A stretch of DNA of 64,000 nt from Rhizobium sp. PDO1-076 (GTDB lineage: Bacteria > Pseudomonadota > Alphaproteobacteria > Rhizobiales > Rhizobiaceae). A program made the position numbers and the translations under genes. Positions within the stretch are counted from its first letter, which is position 1, and every line of letters begins with the position of its first letter. This document shows, in pieces, positions 34,768 to 43,505 of this stretch. The stretch covers positions 1 through 64,000 of the forward strand of contig NZ_AHZC01000419.1 in assembly GCF_000247475.1 (NCBI RefSeq), in the 5' to 3' direction. Below the pieces are notes generated by a model. The model was not told where the DNA came from and ran no database searches. It saw nothing but the letters and a program-made list of their open reading frames with translations.

Positions 34768-35460
34768 ATGACCCAGACCACATTCACCGATCCTGCCGTC
34801 ATGGCTGAACTCGTCGCGAAGATGCTTTGGGAAATCAAGGCGGTGCACTTCAATGCGGCCGAGCCCTACAAGCTTTCCTCCGGCATGAAGAGCCCCGTCT
34901 ATATCGATTGCCGCAAGCTCCTGTCCTATCCCCGCGTCCGGTCCGCGGTGATGGATTTTGCCGCCGCCACCCTGATGCGCAATGCCGGTTTCGAGCAGTT
35001 CGACTGCATCGCGGGTGGCGAGACGGCCGGTATCCCGTTTGCGGCACTGCTTGCCGATCGCCTCGGCCTGCCGATGATCTATGTCCGCAAGGCCCCCAAG
35101 GGCCATGGCCGCAATGCCCAGATCGAAGGCCATATGCCGGAAAACTCGCGCGTGCTCGTCATCGAGGACCTGACGACCGCCGGCGGCAGCATGTTCAAGT
35201 TCATCGAGGCTGTGCGCGCGGCAGGCGGTATCGTCGACCACGGCATTGCGCTGTTCTTCTACGGCATCTTCCCGGAGGCAGAGCAGCGCTTCGAAGACGG
35301 CAAGGTCAAGCTCCACTACATCGCCACCTGGCGCAACGTTCTCTCCGTCGCCCGCGAGCAGAAGCTTTTCGACGAACAGACCCTGTCGGAAGTCGAGGCC
35401 TTCCTCGATGCGCCGCTCGACTGGTCGGGACGCAATGGTGGGGTTTCGTCGCTCGGCTGA
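34768..35460 (+). CDS. pyrE: Orotate phosphoribosyltransferase PyrE
   Basis: PyrE joins orotate to PRPP to give OMP. From ATG 34768 the enzyme has 230 residues with [40 protein letters not shown], the flexible loop [15 protein letters not shown] and the PRPP motif [13 protein letters not shown]. An upstream in-frame extension to 34651 is not conserved in character and AAGGAGC sits just before the chosen ATG. It follows pyrC by 1.2 kb and precedes frk. Confidence 0.96.
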   Translation: MTQTTFTDPAVMAELVAKMLWEIKAVHFNAAEPYKLSSGMKSPVYIDCRKLLSYPRVRSAVMDFAAATLMRNAGFEQFDCIAGGETAGIPFAALLADRLGLPMIYVRKAPKGHGRNAQIEGHMPENSRVLVIEDLTTAGGSMFKFIEAVRAAGGIVDHGIALFFYGIFPEAEQRFEDGKVKLHYIATWRNVLSVAREQKLFDEQTLSEVEAFLDAPLDWSGRNGGVSSLG

Positions 35461-35500
35461 GCAATTGCCCAAAGTCGCGCTGGAAAAACGGAACGCTTTC

Positions 35501-35518
35501 GTTTAAATCGATTGAAAC
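35501..35518 (+). promoter_or_regulatory. LacI-type operator candidate before frk
   Basis: GTTTAAATCGATTGAAAC is an 18-base near-palindrome (one mismatched pair) with a central CG, the usual form of LacI/GalR-family operators, 18 bases upstream of the frk ATG. Confidence 0.4.
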
Positions 35519-35536
35519 ATCTATCGGGAGGTCGAG

Positions 35537-36463
35537 ATGATCCTGTGTTGCGGCGAAGCGCTGATCGACATGTTGCCACGCGAAACCACGCTCGGCGAGC
35601 GGGCCTTTTCGCCCTATGCCGGCGGCGCGATCTTCAACACGGCAATCGCGCTCGGCCGTCTCGGCATCGAGACGGGCTTCTTCACCGGCCTGTCCGATGA
35701 CATGCTCGGCGACATCCTGCGCGAAACACTGAAATCCTCCGGCGTCGATTTCAGCTATTGCGCCACGCTGTCGCGTCCGTGCACGATCGCACTCGTCAAG
35801 CTCACAAACGGCCAGGCATCCTACGCCTTCTATGACGAAAACACCGCCGGGCGCATGATCACCGAGGCCGATCTGCCCACCCTCGACGAGACCTGTGAGG
35901 CCCTGCATTCCGGCGCGATCAGCCTGATCCCGGAACCCTGCGGCTCGACCTATGAGGCGCTGATGACGCGCGAGCACAAGACCCGCGTCATCTCGCTCGA
36001 CCCCAACATCCGCCCCGGCTTCATCAAGGACAAGCAAGCCCACCAGGCCCGCATCGCCCGCATGGCGGACATGTCCGACATCCTGAAATTCTCAGACGAA
36101 GACCTGGACTGGTTCGATCTTCCGGGCACCCAGGACGAACGCGCCGCCTACTGGCTGACGCGCGGCGCCAAACTCGTGGTGCTGACCAGGGGCGCGGAAG
36201 GTGCCACCGGCTATACCGCCAACTTCAAGGTCTCGGTTCCGTCCAACAAGGTCGAGGTGGTCGACACCGTCGGTGCCGGCGACACGTTTGACGCCGGCAT
36301 TCTGGCTTCGCTGAAGCGTCAGGGACTGCTGACCAAGGACAAGGTCGCGACGCTGTCGGAAGAGGCGGTGCGCCAGGCGCTGACGGTTGGAGCGAAGGCT
36401 GCCGCCGTGACGGTGTCGAGGGCAGGGGCCAACCCGCCGACGGCGGCGGAGATCGGGTTCTGA
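35537..36463 (+). CDS. frk: PfkB-family fructokinase
   Basis: The 308-residue ribokinase-fold enzyme starts MILCCGEALIDMLPRE and carries the N-terminal GGAIFNTAIALGRLG and the catalytic DTVGAGDTFDAGILAS near residue 250, with the aspartate base in GAGDTFDAG. This is the pattern of bacterial fructokinase, giving fructose-6-phosphate. GGGAGG precedes the start. It lies 7.6 kb from frcBCAK and 1.1 kb from pgi, so fructose uptake, phosphorylation and isomerisation are encoded close together. A LacI-like palindrome overlaps its leader. Confidence 0.92.
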   Translation: MILCCGEALIDMLPRETTLGERAFSPYAGGAIFNTAIALGRLGIETGFFTGLSDDMLGDILRETLKSSGVDFSYCATLSRPCTIALVKLTNGQASYAFYDENTAGRMITEADLPTLDETCEALHSGAISLIPEPCGSTYEALMTREHKTRVISLDPNIRPGFIKDKQAHQARIARMADMSDILKFSDEDLDWFDLPGTQDERAAYWLTRGAKLVVLTRGAEGATGYTANFKVSVPSNKVEVVDTVGAGDTFDAGILASLKRQGLLTKDKVATLSEEAVRQALTVGAKAAAVTVSRAGANPPTAAEIGF

Positions 36464-36573
36464 GGTAGATCCTTTACCGCTGTTCACCGAAAGGTTTGGA
36501 TATCCGTAACTTGTCTGCAGCCTATTGTGGTGTCGATCCGACTGCGATGTATCGTGTGGCGATATAGAAGCAA

Positions 36574-37122
36574 GTGGATCTCCGCGTGTTTGGACATGAA
36601 TTTTTGCCGTCCCCAGAGTGGGCGTTGGGCAGCAAATACTACGCAATCTGGTTGGGCATCTTCATTGCTGCTTGTGCGTCCTGGGGTGCGTGGAAACTTT
36701 CGAAAACCCCGCCCGACACAAGGCTTTATAAGTTCGCGGATTTTTATTTGTCCCGGCCAGGGTACCTTTCAAGAGAAGTACGCAAGAAGATTGGGTTAGG
36801 ACTTATTCCAATAGCGGGTTTCTTGACAGGTTATGCCTTGATTACCGACCTGGTGCCCTTGTCGATCACAGTGGCGCTTGGCGCGAAGACCGAGCATTTC
36901 TACACGGTAGACCGCACCGGAGTGGAGGCGGGATGCCGATCTGCGGTCTATCTTCGGGATATGCCGTTCGCCAACGATCGCATATGCGGGCTACCTGATT
37001 GGTTTCGTATCTCGCTGAAACCCGGGAACGTCCTAGCGGTCAAGGGAGTTGGAACAGGTTTGGGTATCTTTGTTGATGTAGTTCGCGTGGTTGGCGATGG
37101 CGCCGCACAATCAGGCAATTGA
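36574..37122 (+). CDS. Hypothetical protein with two membrane helices
   Basis: I do not recognise this 182-residue product. It starts at GTG 36574 with no clear ribosome site, has hydrophobic segments near 22-42 (YYAIWLGIFIAACASWGAW) and 75-95 (LGLIPIAGFLTGYALI), and a C-terminal part with two cysteines (EAGCRSAV, ICGLPDW) and the RISLKPGNVLAVKGVGTG strand pattern. Codon use looks less GC-rich than its neighbours. It overlaps the convergent VOC gene by 12 bases. It may be an acquired or lineage-specific gene. Confidence 0.55.
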   Translation: MDLRVFGHEFLPSPEWALGSKYYAIWLGIFIAACASWGAWKLSKTPPDTRLYKFADFYLSRPGYLSREVRKKIGLGLIPIAGFLTGYALITDLVPLSITVALGAKTEHFYTVDRTGVEAGCRSAVYLRDMPFANDRICGLPDWFRISLKPGNVLAVKGVGTGLGIFVDVVRVVGDGAAQSGN

Positions 37123-37509
37123 AGCCGCCACGAACTCCACCTTGATCCGGTCTGGATCCTCGACGAAAAGCGCATAGTACTCTGTTCCGCCATTGGCAAA
37201 GGGATGGCGGTCCTCATAGAGAATAGTCACGCCATTGGCGCGGCAGAAGTCGTAGAGGGTATCGACCGTTTTCCGATCGGGCACGCGGAAGGCGAGATGG
37301 TTTAGACCGATACCGCTCCGGTGATAGTCCCGATGGGCATGCTTCGCTGCCACTTGCACGAAAGTAAGATAGGTCCCGCTCTCGTGATCGAGTGAAAAAC
37401 CATCCTCCCAACGACCGACTTCCTCATAGCCAATCTGCGTGAGCAAGGAAGTCCAGAACGCGTGCGACCCGTCCAGGTTTGAAACGTAGATTTCGACATG
37501 ATGAAGCAT
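37111..37509 (-). CDS. VOC-family (glyoxalase-like) protein
   Basis: The 132-residue single VOC module starts MLHHVEIYVSNLDGSHAFWTSLL and ends YYALFVEDPDRIKVEFVA. Likely metal ligands are a histidine in LHHVEIYV, a histidine in GLNHLAFRV and Glu in VEFV, so a metal-dependent lyase or dioxygenase-like activity is possible; substrate unknown. AAAGGA before ATG 37509 supports the start. It lies downstream of pgi's stop on the other side of nothing functional, 36 bases from the pgi end. Confidence 0.85.
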   Translation of the reverse strand: MLHHVEIYVSNLDGSHAFWTSLLTQIGYEEVGRWEDGFSLDHESGTYLTFVQVAAKHAHRDYHRSGIGLNHLAFRVPDRKTVDTLYDFCRANGVTILYEDRHPFANGGTEYYALFVEDPDRIKVEFVAASIA

Positions 37510-37545
37510 GCTAAGTCCTTTCGGTATAAGGACGATGCGGGGCGC

Positions 37546-39174
37546 TCACCCCATCTTCCGCTCCGCCAGCACCCCGACCAGCCCCGCCGTAGAGCTGTCG
37601 TGCCCGGTCGCCGCCACCTTGCCCTGCACCACCGGTAAAAGCCCTGTCGCCAGTTCCTTGCCGAGCTCTACGCCCCACTGGTCGAACGAGTTGATCCTGA
37701 ACAGCACGCCTTCGACAAAGACGCGGTGTTCGTAGAGCGCGATCAGGCGGCCAAGCGCAAAGGGTGTCAGCTGGTCATAGACGAAGGTGATCGACGGACG
37801 ATTGCCGGAGAAGACGCGGTGCGGGGCGAGGAAGTCGGCTTCTTCGTCGGGAACACCCTTGGCGGTCAACTGACCCTTGGCCTCTGCGAGCGTGCGGCCC
37901 TTCATCAGCGCTTCAGACTGCGCCAGGCAATTGGCGATCAGCAGCTCGTGCTGGTGGCGCAGCTTCGCCTCGAAGCCGTTGGCGGCGATCATGAACTCGG
38001 CCGGGATGACGCTCGTGCCCTGGTGGATCAGCTGGTAGAAGGCGTGCTGGCCATTGGTGCCGGGTTCCCCCCAGACGACCGGGCCGGAGGCGCCTGAAAC
38101 CGGCTTGCCGTCGATGGTCACGCTCTTGCCGTTCGATTCCATGTCGAGCTGCTGCAGATAGGCCGGAAAGCGCGATAGCCGCTGGTCATAGGGCAGGATC
38201 GCGCGGGTCTGGTAGCCCAGCACGTTGCGATGAAACACGCCGATTGCGCCGAGCAGCATCGGCAGGTTTTCCCGGAACGGTGCGGTGCGGAAATGCTCGT
38301 CCATCGCATGGGCGCCGTCGAGGAAGCGGCCGAAATTCTCAGCCCCGATCGCGATCATCAACGGCAGGCCGATCGCCGACCAGATCGAATAGCGTCCGCC
38401 GACCCAGTCCCAGAAGCCGAAGACACGGGTCGGATCGATGCCGAAGGCGGCGACCTTGTCGAGCGCGGTCGACACGGCGCAGAAGTGGTGCCCGACCGAT
38501 GCCTCGCCGAGCGCTTCGGCGATGAAGGCGCGCGCCGTCTGCGCATTGGTCATGGTCTCGATCGTCGTGAAGGTCTTGGAGGCGACGATGAACAGGGTGG
38601 TTTCCGCCGAAAGCTGCTTCAGCGTGTCGGCGACATGCGCGCCGTCGATATTGGAGACAAAATGCAGTTTGGGGCCGTCATGGAATGGCGAAAGCGCCAG
38701 CGTCGCCATCACCGGGCCGAGATCCGAACCGCCGATGCCGATATTGACCACATCCGTGATCGCCTTGCCGGTCGCGCCTTTGATGCTGCCCGAGCGAACA
38801 CCCTCGGCAAACCGACCCATGGCCTCCAGCACCCCGTTGACGTCAGGCATGACATCCCGGCCGTCGACCAGCACCGGGCGGTTGGATCGGTTGCGCAGCG
38901 CCGTGTGCAGCACCGCGCGTCCTTCGGTGAAGTTGATCGCCTCGCCGGAGAACATAGCCTCGCGCTTGGCTGCCACGCCGCCATCCGTACACAGCTGCTC
39001 GAGCAGCGCCATGACCTCGTCATTCACCGCGCATTTGGAATAGTCCATCAGCAGGTCGCCGGCTGCGGCGCTGAAGCGGCTGAATCGTGTGCCGTCGGCG
39101 GCGAAGGCGGCCCTGAGGTCGTCGGCATGTGTGGCCGCGACAGTGCTGGTCAGCTGATCGATGATGGCTTGCAT
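37546..39174 (-). CDS. pgi: Glucose-6-phosphate isomerase Pgi
   Basis: The 542-residue enzyme (ATG 39174, [17 protein letters not shown]) interconverts glucose-6-P and fructose-6-P. Family blocks include [49 protein letters not shown], and [20 protein letters not shown], with the catalytic glutamate in the last. An upstream in-frame ATG at 39222 lies outside conserved sequence. In rhizobia fructose-6-P is fed through Pgi into the Entner-Doudoroff route, which fits the nearby frk and frc genes. Confidence 0.97.
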   Translation of the reverse strand: MQAIIDQLTSTVAATHADDLRAAFAADGTRFSRFSAAAGDLLMDYSKCAVNDEVMALLEQLCTDGGVAAKREAMFSGEAINFTEGRAVLHTALRNRSNRPVLVDGRDVMPDVNGVLEAMGRFAEGVRSGSIKGATGKAITDVVNIGIGGSDLGPVMATLALSPFHDGPKLHFVSNIDGAHVADTLKQLSAETTLFIVASKTFTTIETMTNAQTARAFIAEALGEASVGHHFCAVSTALDKVAAFGIDPTRVFGFWDWVGGRYSIWSAIGLPLMIAIGAENFGRFLDGAHAMDEHFRTAPFRENLPMLLGAIGVFHRNVLGYQTRAILPYDQRLSRFPAYLQQLDMESNGKSVTIDGKPVSGASGPVVWGEPGTNGQHAFYQLIHQGTSVIPAEFMIAANGFEAKLRHQHELLIANCLAQSEALMKGRTLAEAKGQLTAKGVPDEEADFLAPHRVFSGNRPSITFVYDQLTPFALGRLIALYEHRVFVEGVLFRINSFDQWGVELGKELATGLLPVVQGKVAATGHDSSTAGLVGVLAERKMG

Positions 39175-39223
39175 GGACGGGTCCCCGTTTCGAAAACGAT
39201 GGCGGGACATTATGCGGAGCACA

Positions 39224-39260
39224 CGGCGGGATCAAGTCGGTGAAGAGCCCGATCCCGCCG
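39224..39260. terminator. Inverted repeat between fadD and pgi
   Basis: CGGCGGGATC (39224-39233) pairs perfectly with GATCCCGCCG (39251-39260) around 17 bases, 13 bases after the fadD stop. No T-run follows, so termination is uncertain. Confidence 0.4.
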
Positions 39261-39273
39261 CATTTCAATCGAT

Positions 39274-40980
39274 TTATTTTTGATCGCGCAATTCACGCCG
39301 GAGGATCTTGCCGACATTGGTCTTCGGCAGCTCGGTGCGGAATTCGATGAAGCGCGGCCGCTTGTAGTTGGTCAGGTTTGCGGCGCAATGGGCCTTCAGT
39401 TCGTCGATCGTCAGGGCCGGATCCTTCTTCACCACGAAGAGCTTCACCGCCTCGCCGGAATGTTCGTCCGGCACGCCGACGGCGGCGCATTCCAGCACGC
39501 CCGCATGCATGGCCGCCACTTCCTCGATCTCGTTCGGATAGACGTTGAAGCCGGAGACCAGGATCATGTCCTTCTTCCGGTCGACGATCTTCGAGTAGCC
39601 GCGTTCGTCCATGTAGCCCATGTCGCCGGAGCGAAAGAAGCCATCCTCGGTCATCACTTTGGCGGTCTCTTCCGGGCGCTGCCAGTAGCCGGCCATCACC
39701 TGTGGTCCGCGGATGCAGATCTCGCCGACCTCGCCGATCGGCAATGTCTGGCCCTCCTCGTCGCGGATCTCGATATCCGTCGAGGGCAGGGGCAGGCCGA
39801 TCATGCCGGAAAATTCATTGCTGTCGAGCCGGTTGACCGTTGCCACCGGCGATGTCTCGGACAGGCCGTAACCCTCGGTAATCGGGCGCCCGGTCATCTG
39901 CAGCCATCGTTCGGCGACCGGCCGCTGCACCGCCATGCCGCCACCCAGAACCAGCATCAGGGATGAGAAGTCGAGGTTCTTGAAGTCGGGATTGTTCATC
40001 ATCGCGTTGAACAGCGTGTTGAGCCCAGGAAACACATGCGCCTTGAACCCCTGCAATTCCTTGACGAAGCCTGGAATGTCGCGCGGATTGGCGATCAGGA
40101 GGTTGTGGCCGCCAAGTGCGACGCCCATCAGCGAATTCACTGTCAGCGCGAAGATATGATAAAGCGGCAGCGCGCAAACGAAATTGAGCACGTCCGGTCG
40201 GCCCTTGTCGGCAAAGGCCGCCTCCAGCCACAATGCGATCTGCTGCTTGTTTGCCAGAAGATTGGCATGGGTCAGCGTCGCGCCCTTGGAAACCCCTGTC
40301 GTGCCACCGGTATATTGCAGGAAGGCCACGTCGCTGGACACCACGTCCACCGGTTTTAATGTCTGGCGCGCGCCCTCAGCGAGCATAGACTTGAAGCCGA
40401 TATGGCCGGGGATCGACCAGGCCGGCACGAGCTTCTTCACCTTGCGCACGACGAGATTGACGATATGGCCCTTCAGGCCAAGCATGTCGCCCATGGCGCA
40501 GACGATCACATGTTTGACATCGGTGCGCGCCAGCACCTGCTCGACCGTATGGGCGAAATTCTCCAGCACCAGGATCGCCTTGGCGCCGCTGTCCTTCAAC
40601 TGGTGTTCCAGCTCGCGCGGTGTATAGAGCGGATTGACGTTCACCACGATCATGCCGGCGCGCAGGATGCCATAGACCATCACCGGGTTCTGCAGGATGT
40701 TCGGCGTCATCACGGCAACGCGGTCGCTCTTTTGAAGCCCCTTGGACTGCAGCCAGGCACCGACCTTGCGCGATTGTGCCTCGAGTTCGCGAAACGTCAT
40801 GCCGCGACCCATGCTCGAAAATGCCAGCCGGTCGCTGTACTTGGCGCAGCTCGCCTCGAAAAGCGCGCCAAGCGAGGGATGGGCATGCGGGGCAATGTCG
40901 GCAGGCACCGACGACGGATAAGAGTCGAGCCAGATTTTCTCGGCGGCGCGACCGCTGTGGCGGCTCAAGGTTTCCGACAT
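39274..40980 (-). CDS. fadD: Long-chain fatty-acid-CoA ligase FadD
   Basis: FadD activates fatty acids with ATP and CoA for beta-oxidation or membrane lipid use. The 568-residue protein has the AMP-binding motif LQYTGGTTGVSKGATLTH, a YGLSETSP adenine-binding block, GDMGYMDERGYSKIVDRKKD hinge region and a C-terminal KTNVGKILRR with the catalytic lysine. GGGAGGA precedes the start. A 16-base palindrome, TTGACGTAAACGTCAA, lies 119 bases upstream and is shared with the nitronate monooxygenase gene. Confidence 0.94.
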   Translation of the reverse strand: MSETLSRHSGRAAEKIWLDSYPSSVPADIAPHAHPSLGALFEASCAKYSDRLAFSSMGRGMTFRELEAQSRKVGAWLQSKGLQKSDRVAVMTPNILQNPVMVYGILRAGMIVVNVNPLYTPRELEHQLKDSGAKAILVLENFAHTVEQVLARTDVKHVIVCAMGDMLGLKGHIVNLVVRKVKKLVPAWSIPGHIGFKSMLAEGARQTLKPVDVVSSDVAFLQYTGGTTGVSKGATLTHANLLANKQQIALWLEAAFADKGRPDVLNFVCALPLYHIFALTVNSLMGVALGGHNLLIANPRDIPGFVKELQGFKAHVFPGLNTLFNAMMNNPDFKNLDFSSLMLVLGGGMAVQRPVAERWLQMTGRPITEGYGLSETSPVATVNRLDSNEFSGMIGLPLPSTDIEIRDEEGQTLPIGEVGEICIRGPQVMAGYWQRPEETAKVMTEDGFFRSGDMGYMDERGYSKIVDRKKDMILVSGFNVYPNEIEEVAAMHAGVLECAAVGVPDEHSGEAVKLFVVKKDPALTIDELKAHCAANLTNYKRPRFIEFRTELPKTNVGKILRRELRDQK

Positions 40981-41098
40981 GTATTCCTCCCGAATGTCAT
41001 TTTTGCCTGCGCGCCTGTCCCGGCACGAACTCCTCCTCAGGGCCCGTAAAGCTTATGCTTTCGCCGGATCAGTGCAAGCCCCGCGACCTTATATAACC

Positions 41099-41114
41099 TT
41101 GACGTAAACGTCAA
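41099..41114. promoter_or_regulatory. Palindromic operator upstream of fadD
   Basis: TTGACGTAAACGTCAA has perfect seven-base arms around AA. It matches 14 of 16 bases with the element at 43221-43236. It resembles the MerR-type LiuR operator as I remember it (TTTACGTAAACGTAAA), which would fit a fatty-acid or branched-chain regulon. Confidence 0.5.
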
Positions 41115-41212
41115 TAATTCACGTGTGCGTCGGTCGCCACCAGACAAAAACCGGAACCATAGAGGCTTGAAGCCGTTCTCTATCCATCGACAACAACAAA
41201 GGAGGCAACCCG

Positions 41213-41605
41213 ATGTTGCATCAGAATCAGTCCACGCAAGGTCGCGACCCTTACGTCAAGGATACGCCGACGCTGATCGCCAGCGACAAGGTTGAAGGCA
41301 CCGCAGTCTATGGCGCCGACGGCAAGCGCATCGGCTCGATCCAGCGCATTATCCTCGAGAAACGCGGCGGTCGCGTTGCCTATGCCGTGCTCAGCTTCGG
41401 CGGCTTCTGGGGTATCGGCGATGATTATTATCCGCTGCCGTGGGAAAAGCTACGTTACGACGAGGAGCTGGATGGCTACCGTCTGGACATGACCAAGGAC
41501 CAGATCGAAGGCGCGCCGCGCTACCGTGACGATGACGGCGACTGGTACAAGAACAACGGTCGCTCAGTCTACGACTACTACGGCGTCCCACCATACTGGA
41601 TGTAA
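41213..41605 (+). CDS. PRC-barrel domain protein
   Basis: The 130-residue protein starts after AAGGAGGCAACCCG. The PRC-barrel fold is shown by VEGTAVYGADGKRIGSIQRIILEKRGGRVAYAVLSFGGF and YYPLPWEKLRYDEELDGYRLDM. The C-terminal tail is rich in Asp, Tyr and Trp (DDDGDWYKNN ... YYGVPPYWM). PRC-barrel proteins of this kind are stress-related or bind RNA or envelope partners; the role is unknown. It stands alone with its own terminator. Confidence 0.88.
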   Translation: MLHQNQSTQGRDPYVKDTPTLIASDKVEGTAVYGADGKRIGSIQRIILEKRGGRVAYAVLSFGGFWGIGDDYYPLPWEKLRYDEELDGYRLDMTKDQIEGAPRYRDDDGDWYKNNGRSVYDYYGVPPYWM

Positions 41606-41620
41606 TCCACATTCGGAAAC

Positions 41621-41646
41621 AGGCCCCGTTCGCGGGGCCTTTTTTC
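41621..41646 (+). terminator. Rho-independent terminator after the PRC-barrel gene
   Basis: AGGCCCCG (41621-41628) and CGGGGCCT (41633-41640) surround a TTCG tetraloop, followed by TTTTTC. It is a textbook intrinsic terminator 15 bases after the stop. Confidence 0.92.
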
Positions 41647-41846
41647 TGGCCGGTCATTGCTGGTTACGTGGGTGAGAATGAACGGCAGCGTAATCTCGCT
41701 GCAGCGGGAGAGACGTCAATCAACCCACCCGAGCCCGTACTAGAATTACGGCACTCGCGCTCGCGGCGTCCACTGACACAAAATTTAGCGCGCGGCCAGA
41801 ACTTTTAAGTCAGCGGGTAGTTTTGGATGTAGCGATTCTGGAAAAA

Positions 41847-41922
41847 TGGTGCCGCTTGCAGGACTCGAACCTGCGACCCCATCATTACGAATGATGTGCT
41901 CTACCACCTGAGCTAAAGCGGC
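41847..41922 (-). tRNA. tRNA-Thr (anticodon CGT)
   Basis: The minus strand gives a 76-base cloverleaf with acceptor stem GCCGCTT/AAGCGGC, D-stem GCTC/GAGC, anticodon stem CATCA/TGATG, loop TTCGTAA (anticodon CGT, reading ACG), T-arm GCAGG/CCTGC with TTCGAAT, and an encoded CCA. Confidence 0.96.
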
Positions 41923-42236
41923 ACGCGGCGAAAGGGCAGGGCCCGTCCGCGTTTGGTGATGCGGCTGATACAGGCATTGCCCCATGATTTCAAGCCGGAT
42001 TTCTGTCAGCTGGGCAAAAAAAGGGGACAAAAAAGGACAAAGGCAGAGGTGTAGTGCGTGTCGATGTTTGCATGCCCAGGGCTCACGTCAGCCGCCCTTG
42101 CGCCGGTTGGTTCTGCGGTCCGCCGAGATCGCAGCTGTCGCAGTCCTTCGATGTCGCAAGTGTATGAGCGCGTCGGCGCCGTGGCATGGATGTCCTCCCG
42201 CAACGGTCTGCGGGAGGCACGCCAGCAGTGTTTGTG
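41923..42236. other. Intergenic region between tRNA-Thr and the nitronate monooxygenase
   Basis: These 314 bases hold the tRNA-Thr promoter (41965-41993), a purine-rich stretch with AAAAAAAGGGGAC, and a perfect stem CCTCCCGCA/TGCGGGAGG (42194-42217) 20 bases after the stop of the minus-strand monooxygenase gene, without a T-run. I see no gene here. Confidence 0.5.
41965..41993 (-). promoter_or_regulatory. Predicted promoter of tRNA-Thr
   Basis: On the minus strand TTGAAA (41993-41988) and TATCAG (41970-41965) are 17 bases apart, about 43 bases before the tRNA 5' end. Confidence 0.55.
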
Positions 42237-43196
42237 TCAGCTGCAAATGGTCTTTTTTGCCCCTAGATATTCACGTTCCAGCCGATCGACGACCATGGCC
42301 ACCGGCTCGATCGCCTTGACCGCGCCGATCCCCTGGCCACAGCCCCAGATATCCTTCCAGGCTTTGGCGCCCGTCGTCGCGTTGTCGAAATCCATTTTTG
42401 ATGGATCGGCCTCCGGCAGGTTGTCCGGGTCCATGCCGGCCGCAGCAATGGACGATTTCAGATAGTTGCCGTGAATGCCGGTGAAATAATTGGAATAGAC
42501 GATGTCATTGGCCTTGGCGTCGACGATTGCCTGTTTGTAGGCGTCGGAAGCGCGTGCCTCCGTGGTCGCAATGAAGGGCGAGCCGATATAGGCCATGTCC
42601 GCGCCCATCGCCTGAGCGGCAAGGACTGCTCCGCCATTGGCGATCGCGCCGGCCAGCAGCAGCGGCCCGTCGAACCATTCGCGGATTTCCTGGACAAGTG
42701 CAAACGGCGAAAGCGTACCGGCATGGCCGCCGGCCCCCGTCGCCACCGCGATCAGCCCGTCCGCACCCTTGCGGATGGCCGAATTGGCGTGCCGGTTGTT
42801 GATCACGTCATGAAGGACGATGCCGCCATAGCTGTGCACGGCGGCATTCACTTCCGGCACCGCGCCGAGCGAGGAAATAACGATCGGCACCTTGTATTTC
42901 ACGCACATCATTAGATCATGCTCGAGCCGCTTGTTCGACGTGTGCACGATCTGGTTTACGGCAAACGGGGCTGCCTTGGCGTCGGGATTTCGCGCATCAT
43001 GTGCCGCCAATTCCTCGGTGATCTCGGCCAGCCATTCGTCGAGTTGTGCCTCGGGGCGCGCATTCAGCGCCGGAAAGGCGCCGACAATGCCGGCCTTGCA
43101 CTGGGCAAGCGTCAACTGGGGGTTTGATATGATGAACAGCGGCGAGGCGACGACGGGAAGCCTCAGGTTGTCTTTCAGGATCGACGGCAGTGCCAT
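42237..43196 (-). CDS. Nitronate monooxygenase (2-nitropropane dioxygenase-like)
   Basis: The 319-residue FMN-dependent TIM-barrel protein starts at ATG 43196 (MALPSILKDNLRLPVVASPL) with GGGAGGT upstream; ATG 43209-43211 would add five residues. FMN-binding blocks are GADGLIAVATGAGGHAG and QAMGADMAYIGSPFIAT. Family members oxidise alkyl nitronates or act as flavin oxidoreductases in fatty-acid-linked pathways. An operator-like element shared with fadD lies 25 bases upstream, suggesting common control. Confidence 0.88.
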   Translation of the reverse strand: MALPSILKDNLRLPVVASPLFIISNPQLTLAQCKAGIVGAFPALNARPEAQLDEWLAEITEELAAHDARNPDAKAAPFAVNQIVHTSNKRLEHDLMMCVKYKVPIVISSLGAVPEVNAAVHSYGGIVLHDVINNRHANSAIRKGADGLIAVATGAGGHAGTLSPFALVQEIREWFDGPLLLAGAIANGGAVLAAQAMGADMAYIGSPFIATTEARASDAYKQAIVDAKANDIVYSNYFTGIHGNYLKSSIAAAGMDPDNLPEADPSKMDFDNATTGAKAWKDIWGCGQGIGAVKAIEPVAMVVDRLEREYLGAKKTICS

Positions 43197-43505
43197 CACT
43201 TCACCTCCCATGAAGTTACGTTTACGAAAACGTCAATTGATTATCAGAAGCCCGGTGTCGAGGGAAGGCAGGATCGGTATGATCGTCGCCGCATCCGGCA
43301 GCCACGCCGTTTTGGGTCTTGAGGTGCGCCCGGATGCCGGCCGGATCACCGGGCGGGAGACCGGAAAGTCTCGCATCGGTCGCATTCCTGTGTTTATTGT
43401 TGCCCAGTTCGGCTTTCTGGGCTTGCAGATAAAAAAGTCAGCGGTTACCGAATCGTTACCAGTTTGACGATGTGCAGGGGCGACCCCAGAGGAGTATGGC
43501 GGCCA
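43197..43505. other. Divergent intergenic region with two regulatory candidates
   Basis: These 309 bases contain the element TTTACGAAAACGTCAA (43221-43236) before the monooxygenase, and a direct repeat GTTACC-GAATC-GTTACC (43444-43460, 11-base period) 45 bases before the hypothetical gene. No other gene is apparent. Confidence 0.45.
43221..43236. promoter_or_regulatory. Operator-like element before the nitronate monooxygenase gene
   Basis: TTTACGAAAACGTCAA differs at two of 16 positions from the palindrome upstream of fadD (41099-41114). It lies 25 bases upstream of the start codon, a position suited to repression. Confidence 0.45.

Noticed and set aside
42194-42217. CCTCCCGCA/TGCGGGAGG hairpin as an intrinsic terminator of the nitronate monooxygenase gene
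   Set aside because: No T-run follows on the minus strand; noted as a stem-loop within the intergenic entry only.
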